Shown one piece after another: positions 44,456 to 52,624 of a stretch of DNA of 64,000 nucleotides. Under the pieces are notes generated by a model. It was not told the origin of the DNA and searched no databases. It was given only the letters and a program-made list of their open reading frames with translations. Source of the stretch: Pseudomonas viridiflava (GTDB lineage Bacteria > Pseudomonadota > Gammaproteobacteria > Pseudomonadales > Pseudomonadaceae); the NCBI RefSeq assembly GCF_900589395.1, contig NZ_UUIS01000084.1, forward strand, positions 52,615 through 116,614. Direction: 5' to 3'. Within the stretch, counting starts at the first letter, position 1. Each line of letters opens with the position of its first letter. The translations under genes were made by a program, and so were the position numbers.

Positions 44456-45844
44456 ATGACTACCGACAAGAAAAACGAGCACCGCTCACTCAAGCACGGC
44501 CTGACTTCGCGTCAGGTGTCGATGATCTCGATTGCCGGCATCATTGGCGCCGGGCTGTTCATCGGTTCATCCAATGCCATCGCCACGGCCGGCCCCGCGA
44601 TCCTGATTTCCTACCTGATCGCCGGCACCCTGGTGCTGCTGGTCATGCGCATGCTGGGTGAAATGGCCATCGCCAATCCCAACAGCGGTTCCTTCTCCAC
44701 CTACGCAGGCCAGGCCATCGGGCCATGGGCCGGCTTTACCATCGGCTGGCTGTACTGGTGGTTCTGGGTGCTGATCATCCCGGTCGAAGCCATTGCCGGT
44801 GCTGACATCCTGCACGCCTGGATGCCTGCCGTGCCTTCCTGGCTGTTCGCCTTCCTGATCATGATCGTGCTGGCCGGCACCAATCTGGTCAGCGTGAAGA
44901 ACTTCGGTGAGTTCGAGTACTGGTTCGCGCTGGTCAAGGTCATCGCCATCCTGGCCTTCATTGGCGTGTGCAGCGCGGCGGTGCTGGGCTTTTGGCCACT
45001 GGCCGAAGTCTCTGGCGTGCAGCACTTGTGGCAGAGCGGCGGCTTCATGCCCAATGGCTTTGGTGCCGTGCTGGGCGGCGTGCTGGTCACGATCTTCTCG
45101 TTCTTCGGGGCCGAGATCGTCACCATTGCCGCTGACGAAACGGCCAATCCCAAGGACAAGATCCGCCGCGCCACCAACCTGGTGGTGTACCGCATCGCGA
45201 TCTTCTACGTCTTTTCGATTTTCTTCATCGTCTCGCTGGTGGCCTGGAACGACCCGCAATTGCTCAAGGTTGGCTCGTTCCAGCGGGTGCTGGAAGTGCT
45301 CAACGTGCCTGGCGCCAAGCTGATGGTCGATATCGTGGTGTTCGTGGCGGTGACCAGTTGCATGAACTCGGGCCTGTACACCGCCTCGCGCATGTTGTAT
45401 TCACTGGCCGCGCGGGGCGAGGCGCCTGATGCGGTACGTCGCGTTTCGGGCAATGGCGTGCCGACCGTGGCGGTGGTGCTGTCGACCTTGGCCGGTTTCG
45501 TCGGTTGCTTCGTGAACTATGCCTTTCCGGGTCAGGTGTTCGGTTTCCTGTTGTCCACCACCGGGGCGATCGCCCTGCTGGTGTACCTGGTGATCGCCGT
45601 TTCGCAACTGCGCATGCGCGCCATCATGGAACGCCAGGGCACCGAGATTGCCTTCAAGATGTGGTTGTTTCCGTGGCTGACCTGGCTGGTCATCGGCCTG
45701 ATCACCCTGGTGCTGGGCTATATGCTGATCAGCCCGAGCTACCGCTATGAAACCCTGCTGACGGCTGCGGTGACAGGCGCCATCCTGCTGATCGCCTTTG
45801 CCCGCCGCAAGCCCGCAGTGAATATCTACGCACAGCAACGCTAG
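44456..45844 (+). CDS. amino acid permease (APC superfamily, GabP/AnsP type)
   Basis: The 462-residue transporter has about 12 membrane helices. It opens with HGLTSRQVSMISIAGIIGAG, the helix-1 signature of the amino acid transporter family. MRMLGEMAIANPNSGSFSTY and FFGAEIVTIAADETANPKDK are further family motifs. Its position after amaA suggests uptake of pipecolate, lysine or a related amino acid, but substrate cannot be read from sequence. The ribosome binding site is GAGGGAACACC. Confidence 0.88.
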   Translation: MTTDKKNEHRSLKHGLTSRQVSMISIAGIIGAGLFIGSSNAIATAGPAILISYLIAGTLVLLVMRMLGEMAIANPNSGSFSTYAGQAIGPWAGFTIGWLYWWFWVLIIPVEAIAGADILHAWMPAVPSWLFAFLIMIVLAGTNLVSVKNFGEFEYWFALVKVIAILAFIGVCSAAVLGFWPLAEVSGVQHLWQSGGFMPNGFGAVLGGVLVTIFSFFGAEIVTIAADETANPKDKIRRATNLVVYRIAIFYVFSIFFIVSLVAWNDPQLLKVGSFQRVLEVLNVPGAKLMVDIVVFVAVTSCMNSGLYTASRMLYSLAARGEAPDAVRRVSGNGVPTVAVVLSTLAGFVGCFVNYAFPGQVFGFLLSTTGAIALLVYLVIAVSQLRMRAIMERQGTEIAFKMWLFPWLTWLVIGLITLVLGYMLISPSYRYETLLTAAVTGAILLIAFARRKPAVNIYAQQR

Positions 45845-45968
45845 TAGGAGCGCGCTCTGCCGGAATGCCGGACCACCGCGACCGAGTGCGTAGCGCTCGT
45901 AAAATCTGCGAAACGCCACAATTTTACGACTGCTAACGCAGCCGGTCGCGGGCAGAGCGCGCTCCTAC
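45844..45968. repeat. palindromic-end repeat element, copy 3, with inverted core
   Basis: The 125-bp element has the same GTAGGAGCGCGCTC ends, but its core (GACCGAGTGCG...CGCAGCCGGTCGC) is the reverse complement of the core in copies 1 and 2. A 15-base insertion (GGAATGCCGGACCAC) interrupts the left arm. It separates the permease gene from the sigma factor gene. Confidence 0.88.
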
Positions 45969-46033
45969 AGCACGCGTCAGGGCTGTAGGGGTTGTCTGAT
46001 CACAGGCGGTTGCAAAATGCCGTACACGTATCT

Positions 46034-46056
46034 GATAATCACTTTCATTCCCATTG
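46034..46056 (+). promoter_or_regulatory. candidate Fur box before the ECF sigma gene
   Basis: GATAATCACTTTCATTCCCA resembles the Fur consensus GATAATGATAATCATTATC. It lies 12-34 bases before the sigma factor start, fitting iron repression. Confidence 0.6.
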
Positions 46057-46067
46057 AATGAAGTCCC

Positions 46068-46577
46068 ATGCCTGTCGACCCTCCCGCCTTGCGCTGCGCC
46101 GTCAACGACCTGTACACCGAGCACCACAGTTGGCTGCAAGGCTGGTTGCGCCAGCGCCTGGGCAATCGCAGCGATGCGGCGGACCTGGCACAGGACACCT
46201 TCGTGCGCCTGCTCAAGGCGCGCACGGCGCTGGAGGTGCGCGAGCCCCGGCATTACCTGTCGACCATCGCCCGTGGCCTGCTCATCGACCTGTTCCGTCG
46301 CCGGGCGCTGGAGCAGAGTTATCTTGAGTGGCTGGCCAGCGTGCCGCCGGGCGAGCAGCCGTCGCTGGAAGACCAGGCCATCATTGTCGAGAGCCTGATC
46401 GAGATCGACCGCATGCTTGACGGCCTGGGTGGCAAGGTCAAGCAGACCTTCCTGCTGGCGCAGTTCGACGGCCTGACCTACCCGGTGATTGCCGAACGCC
46501 TGGGTATTTCGGTGCGCACCGTCAACAACCACATGGCCAAGGCGATGGAGCATTGTTGCCTGATGCAGTTTTCATGA
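46068..46577 (+). CDS. ECF sigma factor (FecI type)
   Basis: The 169-residue sigma-70 family factor has region 2 (LGNRSDAADLAQDTFVRLLK, LSTIARGLLIDLFRRRAL) and region 4 (FLLAQFDGLTYPVIAERLGI, SVRTVNNHMAKAMEHC). The pattern is that of iron-starvation sigma factors controlling TonB receptors. It precedes a FecR-type gene by 10 bases and a receptor with signalling domain, so the three form a cell-surface signalling system. Confidence 0.93.
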   Translation: MPVDPPALRCAVNDLYTEHHSWLQGWLRQRLGNRSDAADLAQDTFVRLLKARTALEVREPRHYLSTIARGLLIDLFRRRALEQSYLEWLASVPPGEQPSLEDQAIIVESLIEIDRMLDGLGGKVKQTFLLAQFDGLTYPVIAERLGISVRTVNNHMAKAMEHCCLMQFS

Positions 46578-46587
46578 CGGCGCCGGC

Positions 46588-47532
46588 ATGAGCCCTTCGG
46601 GCCCCGAGCGCGAAGCCATTCGCGTGGCCGCGCACTGGTATGCGCGGCTGGCCAGTGGCGAAGACAGCGAGCATGACCGCCAGGCGTGGCAACGCTGGCA
46701 TGATGCCGACCCGCTGCACCGGCAAGCCTGGCAACGGGTCGAGTCAGTCAGTTTGCAATTTGCCCGGGTGCCCGGCCAGGTCGCGGCGCCCGTGCTAAGG
46801 GGCGGCCAGTCGCGTCGCCAGGTGCTGCGCAGCGTGGTGCTGCTGGCAGCCGCCGGCGGCCTGGGTATTGCCGGCTGGCGCAGCGACACCGGGGCCGCCT
46901 TGCTCGCCCAATACCGTACCGCTGTGGGCGAGCAGCGCGACCTGCAACTGGCCGACGGCAGCGTCATCAAGCTCAATACCGACACCGCGCTGGATGTCGA
47001 CTTCAATGCCCGGCAGCGGCAGTTGACCCTGCGCGCCGGCGAAATCCTGGTCAATGCCTCCCCCGATTCATTGGGCCGGCCGCTGTGGGTGCAAACCCCC
47101 TATGGTCGCGTGCAGGCGCAGGACACTCGCCTGACCGTGCGCGTGCTCGGGCACGGCGCGCAGGTCTCGGTGCTGCGCAACAGTGCCGAGGTGCACCTGC
47201 CCGATAGCGGCCCGGCGCAATCGCTGCAGGCGGGCCAGCAGGTGCAGTTTGACCGCGAACATATCGAGGCCGTGCGGCCCAATACGCCGGCCACGGCTGC
47301 CTGGCAGCACGGCAGCCTGCTGGCCATCGAACAACCCTTGGGCGAGCTGCTGGCCGAGCTGAGCCGCTACCGGCGTGGCTGGTTGCGCTGCGATCCGGCC
47401 GTGGCCGGACTCAAAGTGTCGGGTGCCTTTCCGCTGGCCAATACCGACATCGCCCTGGCAGCGCTGGAAAGCGGCCTGGGCCTGAAAGTGGTGCGCCATA
47501 CCGCCTTGTGGGTAACCGTCAGCCGCGCCTGA
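46588..47532 (+). CDS. FecR-family anti-sigma / signal transducer
   Basis: The 314-residue protein has an N-terminal DUF4880 domain (AAHWYARLASGEDSEHDRQA, WQRWHDADPLHRQAWQRVE) and one membrane helix (VVLLAAAGGLGIAGW). A periplasmic FecR domain follows (YRTAVGEQRDLQLADGSVIK, LNTDTALDV) and a C-terminal STN-like secretin segment. It would relay receptor occupancy to the FecI-type sigma factor. The start at 46588 has no strong Shine-Dalgarno; coupling to the sigma gene is likely. Confidence 0.92.
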   Translation: MSPSGPEREAIRVAAHWYARLASGEDSEHDRQAWQRWHDADPLHRQAWQRVESVSLQFARVPGQVAAPVLRGGQSRRQVLRSVVLLAAAGGLGIAGWRSDTGAALLAQYRTAVGEQRDLQLADGSVIKLNTDTALDVDFNARQRQLTLRAGEILVNASPDSLGRPLWVQTPYGRVQAQDTRLTVRVLGHGAQVSVLRNSAEVHLPDSGPAQSLQAGQQVQFDREHIEAVRPNTPATAAWQHGSLLAIEQPLGELLAELSRYRRGWLRCDPAVAGLKVSGAFPLANTDIALAALESGLGLKVVRHTALWVTVSRA

Positions 47533-47615
47533 CAGAGGCTGTTTTCGCAGCAGGGCAAGTGTGCGCAAATAAAAATGCATCGTCTTTGCATTAATCGGGT
47601 ATCCCGTTCGGCTAA

Positions 47616-47648
47616 CCCCTCGATACCGGTCATTACATACCCGAGGGG
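47616..47648 (+). promoter_or_regulatory. hairpin beside the TonB receptor ribosome binding site
   Basis: CCCCTCG (47616-47622) pairs perfectly with CGAGGGG (47642-47648), which runs into the GGAGGGG Shine-Dalgarno before the ATG at 47658. Folding would partly hide the ribosome binding site. Confidence 0.5.
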
Positions 47649-47657
47649 AGGGGACAC

Positions 47658-50117
47658 ATGACACCTTGCAAGCCCAAGTACAGCGTTCTGAGCACCGCCA
47701 TCCGTGTTTGCCTGTTCGGCCTGGGAGCTGCCTGCCTGATGCCGTCGTTGCACGCGGTGGCCGCCGACCCCGCGAGCGAAAGCCGCGTGCGCAGCTATGA
47801 CATTGCCGGCGGCAGCCTGACCGAAGTGCTCAGCCGTTTTGCCGTTGAGGCCGGGGCGGCGATCTCGTTCGATGCCGCGCAATTGCAGGGGCGTCGGTCG
47901 CCAGGCTTGCGTGGCAGCTACAGCGTGTCCGAAGGCTTTGCGACGCTGCTGGCCGGCAGCAATTTTCAGGTGCTGGCACAGAGCAACGGCAGTTATGTCT
48001 TGATCGCAAAGCCCGAGGCGCTGGCTGATGGCGCCATCGAACTGGGCGCCATCAGCGTGACCGGCAGCGGCCTTGGCAGCGTGACCGAGAACTCTGGTTC
48101 CTACACCACCGGTGCCGTGAGCATCGGCAAGTCGCCGCAGAGCCTGCGCCGTACCCCGCAATCGGTCACGGTGCTGACCAGCCAGCGGCTGCAGGACCAG
48201 GGCCTGACCAACCTGACCAGCGTTCTGGAGCAGACCCCGGGCGTCGTGGTCGATTACTTCGACAGTGAGCGCGTCAACTACTATTCGCGCGGCTACCAAA
48301 TCGATGCGATCCAGTACGACGGGGCCACGGTGGTGCAGGGCAGTGGCGGCGGCTCGTTCATCCAGAGCGACTCGGCAATCATCGACCATGTCGAGGTGCT
48401 GCGCGGCGCCACCGGCATGCTGCGTGGCTCGGGTAACCCGTCCGGCACGGTCAATATGGTACGCAAGCGCCCGACCCGCGAGTTCCAGGGCTCGGCCAGC
48501 ATCACCGCCGGTTCCTGGGATGCCCAGCGCTATGTGCTGGATGTGTCCGGTCCGCTGGCGGCCGAAGGTGCCCTGCGTGGCCGGATGATCGCGGTGCATG
48601 ATGACCGCGACCTGTTTCAGGACAGCCGCATGGAGCGCAAAAACGTGCTTTACGGCTCGCTGGCCGCCGACCTCAGCGAGCGCACCACCCTGACCACTGG
48701 CATCGAGTACACCGAGCTGGACGCCACCGGCGCCTGGGGCGGGCTGCCGGCGGATTTCAACGGCAAGCCGCTGGACCTGTCGCGCAGCACCTACCTGGGG
48801 GCCGACTGGAACCGCTGGAACCGCAGCAACCTGCAGACCTTTGTCGAACTCGAGCATCTGTTCGATAACGACTGGGCGCTGAAACTGTCCGGCACCCGCA
48901 CGCATTTTCGCCTGGATAATAATGGCTTCAAACAGACTTTTATCGAGCGTGCCAGTACCACCAACCCTTACCTGATGAACATGCAAGTGACCGAGGGCGA
49001 TGGTGGTGAAAGCGAGCAGACCAATCTCAGCGCCACGCTTAACGGTCCATTCGATCTGTTCGGTCGCCAGCATGAACTGATGCTGGGTCTCGAACGTATT
49101 CGCAATGATTCCACCGCCTCGGCCACCAATCGGGTCGTGGGTGTCTTGAGTGACTTCGATATCCGTAACTGGGACCCCAAGGCGATTGCCGAGCCTGCCA
49201 TCAACATTACCGCCCGCCCGGTCATGACCCGCACCACCCAGGAAGGCGCCCACGCCACCTGGCGCCTTTCGCTGGCCGAGCCGTTGACCGCCATCCTCGG
49301 TGCGCGCATGAACTGGTGGAAGTACGACCAGTCGACCACCGCCACCGGCGACTACAGCGTCAACCAGGAAATCGTCCCGTACGCGGCGCTGATCTATGAC
49401 CTCAACGACAACTTCAGCGCCTACGCCAGCTACACCGAGATCTTCAACCCGCAAAGCGCCACCGACGCGGCCGGTTCGGTGCTGGAGCCGATCACCGGCG
49501 AGGCCTATGAAACGGGCATCAAGGGCGAGTTCTATGAGGGGCGTCTGAACACCTCGCTGGCGCTGTTCCGCATCAATCAGGTCGGCAAGGCACTCGACGA
49601 CATCAACAGCCCCAACCCGTGCCCGCCGTTCTACGCCTCCGGCTACTGCCAGACGGCCAGCGGCAAGAGCCGCAGCGACGGTTTTGAGATCGAAGTGTCC
49701 GGTGAGGTCCTGCCCGGCTGGCAGGTGTCCGGTGGCTACACCTACACCAGCACCGAATACCTCAAGGACACCGTCAGCAATACCGGTAACGTGCTGCGCT
49801 CCACCGACCCCAAGCGCATGCTCAAGCTGTTTACCAGCTATCGCCTGCCTGGCGCCTGGTCGGACCTCACCGTCGGTGGCGGGGTGCGGGCGCAGAGCGA
49901 CATCTACTCGCGCAGCGGCAATGCCCTGGCCACCCAGAGCGGCTATGCGGTGTACAGCGCCATGGCCAGCTATCGCTTCAATGACCATTACTCAGTGCAG
50001 CTCAATGCCAACAACCTGTTCGACAAGGCCTATTACAAGAAGATTGGCACCACGGCCACCAGTTATTACTGGGGCGAACCGCGCAGTCTGGAAGTGACCG
50101 TGCGCGGCACGTTCTGA
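47658..50117 (+). CDS. TonB-dependent siderophore receptor with signalling domain
   Basis: The 819-residue outer-membrane receptor has a signal peptide ending near HAVAA. An STN signalling domain (residues ~45-120: YDIAGGSLTEVLSRFAVEAG) links it to the upstream FecR. The plug contains TPQSVTVLTSQRLQDQG and HVEVLRGATGMLRGSGNPSG. The beta barrel ends in the C-terminal phenylalanine GEPRSLEVTVRGTF. The plug and barrel are of the FpvA/FhuE/FoxA siderophore class; the ligand is not identifiable. Confidence 0.95.
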   Translation: MTPCKPKYSVLSTAIRVCLFGLGAACLMPSLHAVAADPASESRVRSYDIAGGSLTEVLSRFAVEAGAAISFDAAQLQGRRSPGLRGSYSVSEGFATLLAGSNFQVLAQSNGSYVLIAKPEALADGAIELGAISVTGSGLGSVTENSGSYTTGAVSIGKSPQSLRRTPQSVTVLTSQRLQDQGLTNLTSVLEQTPGVVVDYFDSERVNYYSRGYQIDAIQYDGATVVQGSGGGSFIQSDSAIIDHVEVLRGATGMLRGSGNPSGTVNMVRKRPTREFQGSASITAGSWDAQRYVLDVSGPLAAEGALRGRMIAVHDDRDLFQDSRMERKNVLYGSLAADLSERTTLTTGIEYTELDATGAWGGLPADFNGKPLDLSRSTYLGADWNRWNRSNLQTFVELEHLFDNDWALKLSGTRTHFRLDNNGFKQTFIERASTTNPYLMNMQVTEGDGGESEQTNLSATLNGPFDLFGRQHELMLGLERIRNDSTASATNRVVGVLSDFDIRNWDPKAIAEPAINITARPVMTRTTQEGAHATWRLSLAEPLTAILGARMNWWKYDQSTTATGDYSVNQEIVPYAALIYDLNDNFSAYASYTEIFNPQSATDAAGSVLEPITGEAYETGIKGEFYEGRLNTSLALFRINQVGKALDDINSPNPCPPFYASGYCQTASGKSRSDGFEIEVSGEVLPGWQVSGGYTYTSTEYLKDTVSNTGNVLRSTDPKRMLKLFTSYRLPGAWSDLTVGGGVRAQSDIYSRSGNALATQSGYAVYSAMASYRFNDHYSVQLNANNLFDKAYYKKIGTTATSYYWGEPRSLEVTVRGTF

Positions 50118-50632
50118 TAAACGCGTTATAACGATAGACGCAATAACAAGGAAGTTTCACCCGAATGAGGGTAACTTCCTTTTTTGTCGATCGGGGAACG
50201 GGTTATTCGAGGGCATTACATCAGGGGTGCCGCTGTCACGAAAATGACATATTCAGCGGGGCAATAAAGTCAGGCCTCGTGTGCACGGCGAAAGTTAGGT
50301 TCAATGGTTTGACAGCACCCTGATGCTGCTACATCCTAGCGCCCGCCAAGAGGCCATAAAAGCCTGATATTGCGTAGGCCAGAGCCATTTGAAGCACGCA
50401 TGGCCTGTGGGCAAGGTGGCCTGTCCGGTGTGTTTGAGCGGGCGGCAGCGTCTTTGCCAAGTGCCCCTTTCTTATAATAATTACAACGCATCAAGGGTGG
50501 ACGTGCGGGGGACTTTCCCTGCACGCGGGAAACCCTGTTTAATTGGTGTGAACCCTCTGCCAGGTTCGATTGTGAGCACGTGGGGCGAAGGCCCTCAACC
50601 ATTACAAACTACAACTTGTTAGGGCAGGATGC
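50118..50632. other. intergenic region between receptor and transaldolase-like gene
   Basis: This 515-bp stretch has the receptor terminator at its left end. Two weak promoter candidates are TTGACA at 50309-50314 (no good -10) and a perfect TATAAT at 50473-50478 (no good -35). Open frames in it are short and unconvincing. Confidence 0.5.
50149..50185 (+). terminator. terminator of the receptor gene
   Basis: AAGGAAGTT pairs with AACTTCCTT, with an inner ACCC/GGGT pair, followed by TTTTTT. Confidence 0.85.
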
Positions 50633-51865
50633 ATGGAACCGCATAGCCTGATGAACGACACCCGCCGTCGCCGTTGCCAGTCATATTATTGGTGGGAGGG
50701 CGCCCCGGCGTCCTACCCTGTATTCAAGGCACGAATGCTCAAGGATTATCCCCAGGCGCATCACTGCATCAATGCGCTGCTGCCTGTGGGGTTTGCCTCG
50801 GCCGACGTCGGCCTGGGTGGCGCGATCACGACCCTGGGCTCGATCAACGCTTATCTCAACACCAACCCACAGCACTGGGCGCGCCGTGCCCGGCAATGGA
50901 GTCAGTTGCTGACACCGACGCCGCTTCACCGAACCCTTTATGAAGCCGCGCTGCGCGAAAGCGCCGAATTGCTGTTCGACGCCTGGCAGGCCAGTGAGGC
51001 GATGCGCGGCTGGGTGGCCGTGGAGATCGAGCCGAGCGAGTATCACAGCGCCGCTGGCACGCTCAGGCGCGCGCGCGAGCTGGCCAACCTGATGCCCAAC
51101 ATCATGGTCAGCGTGCCGCTCAGCGAAATGGGCTGCGAGGTCATCGAAGAACTGGTCGCCACCGGTCATGCGGTCAACGCCAGCCTGTGTTTCAGCGTGG
51201 CGCAACTGCGGGCGGGGCTGGCGGCGATTCGACGCGGTCGCCAGCGTGCCTTAGGCCAGGGGGTATGCCTCAAGCGCACCCGGCACCTGATCAGCGTCAC
51301 CTCGGCAGGTTTGATGACTCACCCTGAGTTCAAGGTACAGGCCGCGCAGTTTGGCATCGAGCTGTCGGCCATCGAGCAACGCTGGGCTGAAATTGCCCTT
51401 TTCCGGGCATTGCGCGGCGCCATGCTCGGGTGCAACGAGGCCACCTGGCTGATGGTTTCAAGCCTTGTGCCGGGTCCGCAAACGGTCCTGGCCATGGGGC
51501 GGCCGGCTAAGGGCTCGAGCCAGGACCCGGTGCTGTACAGCGCCGGCGAGCGCCAGGTCGAAACGCTGATCCGCACCGGCGTTGATACCGGCGCGGCGGC
51601 CAATCAGGACCTTGCCGACGTGCCGGTCGATATCATGCAACGCTTGCTGCGTATTCCGGCCTTTCGCCAGGTGTGGGGCAGCGACAGCCTGGCCAGTGCC
51701 TGTTTTGCGCGTCATCCGGTGTTTCTGCAGAACATTGCGCAAAGCTTGCGCGCCTATACAAGGCTATTGGGGTTTGCCCGGCAGGTAAGCCCGCTGTCTC
51801 TCGGTACCGCGTTTTCAGCAAATCTGCCCCTGAAGGCCGGGGCAAGCCCCGCAAGAAACAGCTGA
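50633..51865 (+). CDS. transaldolase-like protein lacking the Schiff-base lysine
   Basis: The 410-residue protein is not a standard enzyme. Residues ~125-200 follow the transaldolase barrel: GWVAVEIEPSEYHSAAGTLR, RARELANLMPNIMVSVPLSE, and GHAVNASLCFSVAQLRAGL. In transaldolases the middle segment reads NLMIKIPAT with the catalytic lysine; here that position is Ser160 (NIMVSVP). ITTLGSINAYLNTNPQHW near 65-82 resembles the GVTTNP region. The C-terminal ~200 residues are unrecognised. It lies 144 bases before bphO on the same strand. A non-canonical or binding role is inferred. Confidence 0.7.
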   Translation: MEPHSLMNDTRRRRCQSYYWWEGAPASYPVFKARMLKDYPQAHHCINALLPVGFASADVGLGGAITTLGSINAYLNTNPQHWARRARQWSQLLTPTPLHRTLYEAALRESAELLFDAWQASEAMRGWVAVEIEPSEYHSAAGTLRRARELANLMPNIMVSVPLSEMGCEVIEELVATGHAVNASLCFSVAQLRAGLAAIRRGRQRALGQGVCLKRTRHLISVTSAGLMTHPEFKVQAAQFGIELSAIEQRWAEIALFRALRGAMLGCNEATWLMVSSLVPGPQTVLAMGRPAKGSSQDPVLYSAGERQVETLIRTGVDTGAAANQDLADVPVDIMQRLLRIPAFRQVWGSDSLASACFARHPVFLQNIAQSLRAYTRLLGFARQVSPLSLGTAFSANLPLKAGASPARNS

Positions 51866-52009
51866 AGCACGTCCACCGGTCGCCGACAGCCTCTGATTGA
51901 GTTCATCGAGTGATGAAATGGCTGTCGGCAATGGCCTTGCGCCTGTATGTTTAGCCGCTTTGATCGCTGGGATGCGTTTTGCAGTCCAACCCTCTGAGAA
52001 CATTACCGG

Positions 52010-52624
52010 ATGTCGGCAACGCCCATTCGCCTGGACTCGCCCAGAATGCTTGATGCACTCAGGGCGCAGACAGGCCATTTGCACACCCGGCTGGAAAAGC
52101 GCATGCCGTTTTTCTCGCCCGGCATGGATCAGGCGTGGTATGTCCGCCTGATGCAAGCCTATTACGGTTTCTACCAGCCCCTGGAAACAGCCCTGGCGGA
52201 CAGCACCTGCCTACCGTCCGGGCTTGATCTTGGCGTGCGCCTGAAAACACCGACCCTGCAGCGTGACCTTCACGCCCTGGGCCATGACGCCTGTTCGCTC
52301 GCGCAATTGCCTGTTTGCCAGGACCTGCCGCTCGTTGACAGTCCGGGCGCGTGCCTGGGGGTGCTGTATGTGCTGGAAGGCGCGACGCTGGGCGGACAGG
52401 TCCTGCGTCGTCAGATGCACGCCAGCCTGGGACTGGACGAGCACACGGGCGCTGCGTTCATGAATGTCTACGGGGCAGAAACCGGGCGGCGCTGGAAAGC
52501 CTTTCTGGCGTTGCTCGACGAGCAGCCTGCGGACCCGGACCTGCATCAGGCCGCCGCGCACGCGGCGCAGATTACCTTCAGCCGCTTCGAGCTATGGCTC
52601 GAACGTCAGGGAGTGCTGTCATGA
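52010..52624 (+). CDS. bphO: heme oxygenase (biliverdin-producing)
   Basis: The 204-residue protein of the bacterial BphO class opens heme to biliverdin, the phytochrome chromophore. The proximal histidine should be His23 or His25 in TGHLHTRLEKRMPFF. The distal helix is LGVLYVLEGATLGGQVLRR. The gene overlaps bphP by four bases (ATGA), so the pair is translationally coupled. Confidence 0.93.
   Translation: MSATPIRLDSPRMLDALRAQTGHLHTRLEKRMPFFSPGMDQAWYVRLMQAYYGFYQPLETALADSTCLPSGLDLGVRLKTPTLQRDLHALGHDACSLAQLPVCQDLPLVDSPGACLGVLYVLEGATLGGQVLRRQMHASLGLDEHTGAAFMNVYGAETGRRWKAFLALLDEQPADPDLHQAAAHAAQITFSRFELWLERQGVLS

Noticed and set aside
47367..49988. 873-codon minus-strand open frame opposite the TonB receptor
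   Set aside because: Antisense to a certain receptor gene; no domains.
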